From NCBI GenBank assembly GCA_009926905.1, contig RFNX01000290.1, positions 1 through 5,296 of the forward strand: 5,296 nucleotides of DNA, read 5' to 3'. Both the position numbers and the translations under genes were made by a program. Source of the stretch: Flavobacteriales bacterium. Its GTDB lineage: Bacteria > Bacteroidota > Bacteroidia > Flavobacteriales_D > Crocinitomicaceae. Within the stretch, counting starts at the first letter, position 1; the number at the start of each line of letters is the position of its first letter. The notes below the pieces were generated by a model. That model ran no database searches and had not been told where the DNA came from. It saw only the letters and a program-made list of their open reading frames with translations. This document shows positions 4,694 to 5,296 of this stretch, piece by piece.

Positions 4694-5296
4694 ATGAACA
4701 TCGAAGAGTTTAACAAACAATCGGATGCTCTAAAAGCTGAAATGGCTGAGCGAATGAATGAACCAAAAAGAGAATTAATATATGATGGTGTAATGAAGCC
4801 AGAGCTTTATTTCAACAGTCCAATTCGTCTTGCTTGGATGTTGAAAGAGCCTTATGATGAAGAAAATGGAACGGGTGGTGGATACGATTATTTTGACATG
4901 TTCAAAGAGGGTGAAGATCTTTATTTATATAAATTCAAGGAACAGCATAAGGTTACATGGCATCCAATGATTTACATTTCTCATAGTATTCATAATAATT
5001 TTCAAAAGTGGGAGGAAATGGACTATATAAGAGATAATCATGGCATGTGTGATGTTGTTCGAAAAGTTGCTTTTATTAACTCCCAAAAGTTGCCTTCAAA
5101 AAATTTCACCCACACCGATTCTGCACATTTATGGGAGTCCATAGAAAAAAATTCAGATTTGTTAGAAAGACAAATTAAAATGTTAAATCCCAATGTTTTA
5201 ATTTTTGGCAATACCATTCAGCTTTATGAAAGATTATTGAATATTGAAGTTGGTCAATTTACAAAATCAGGAAGTTGCTCATATTTAATTAAGGAT
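4694..5296 (+). CDS. Uncharacterised cytosolic protein, possibly uracil-DNA-glycosylase-like fold (3' end outside window)
   Basis: An ATG at 4694-4696 opens a frame of 201 codons to the right edge with no stop. I do not recognise the family with certainty. Visible blocks are an N-terminal helix (1-22), 'RLAWMLKEPYDEENGTGGGY' (45-64, a strand followed by a Gly-rich acidic loop and an aromatic run), 'TWHPMIYISHSI' (88-99), 'KVAFINSQKLPS' (124-135) and, after a helix, 'QIKMLNPNVLIFGNT' (160-174). A strand with K-E-P plus acidic loop, an 'AFIN' strand and 'NPxVxIFGNT' occur in this order in some UDG-superfamily-like hypothetical proteins, so that fold is suggested at low confidence. No signal peptide or membrane helix is seen. 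It starts 9 bases after the stop of the T9SS cargo gene and is probably co-transcribed, an odd pairing of a secreted and a cytosolic product. The leader is A-rich without a Shine-Dalgarno. Confidence 0.8.
   Translation, partial: MNIEEFNKQSDALKAEMAERMNEPKRELIYDGVMKPELYFNSPIRLAWMLKEPYDEENGTGGGYDYFDMFKEGEDLYLYKFKEQHKVTWHPMIYISHSIHNNFQKWEEMDYIRDNHGMCDVVRKVAFINSQKLPSKNFTHTDSAHLWESIEKNSDLLERQIKMLNPNVLIFGNTIQLYERLLNIEVGQFTKSGSCSYLIKD

Overview
The window looks like chromosomal DNA of a member of the Bacteroidota, most likely Flavobacteriia. The clearest marker is a secreted protein with a type IX secretion (T9SS) type A C-terminal sorting domain, a system confined to this phylum. AT-rich DNA, the absence of convincing Shine-Dalgarno sites before most starts, A-rich leaders and possible TAnnTTTG-type -7 boxes agree. 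Genus cannot be fixed from sequence reading alone.

Left part (1-2339, minus strand): a tight gene cluster read right to left. It encodes a membrane-anchored M48 zinc metalloprotease with an N-terminal beta-rich domain, then two tandem AIM24/TIGR00266-family proteins. The protease and first AIM24 gene overlap by 4 bases (ATGA), and the two AIM24 genes are 3 bases apart, so they are almost certainly one translationally coupled operon. The second AIM24 gene runs off the left edge. Hand counts on sampled lines give about 42-48% GC for much of this operon.

Middle part (2381-3758, minus strand): a two-gene regulator/effector-like pair. It has a small XRE helix-turn-helix protein with a C-terminal coiled coil, and downstream an ORF6N-domain protein with a phospholipase D-like C-terminal domain. 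The two upstream regions share the 8-mer CTAACTTA. In front of the XRE gene it sits in an 11-bp palindrome, and in front of the ORF6N gene inside a 7-bp-arm inverted repeat over the predicted promoter. This suggests one regulator acts on both genes. DNA from here rightwards is more AT-rich (about 20-37% in most sampled lines), as expected for an accessory region.

Right part (3914-5296, plus strand): divergently transcribed from the XRE gene are a secreted T9SS cargo protein and, 9 bases downstream, a cytosolic-looking protein cut by the right edge. The latter's motif order faintly resembles the uracil-DNA-glycosylase-like fold. No RNA genes, CRISPR arrays or insertion sequences were seen, and no gene-free stretch exceeds 300 bases; the longest is the 155-base divergent intergenic region at 3759-3913.
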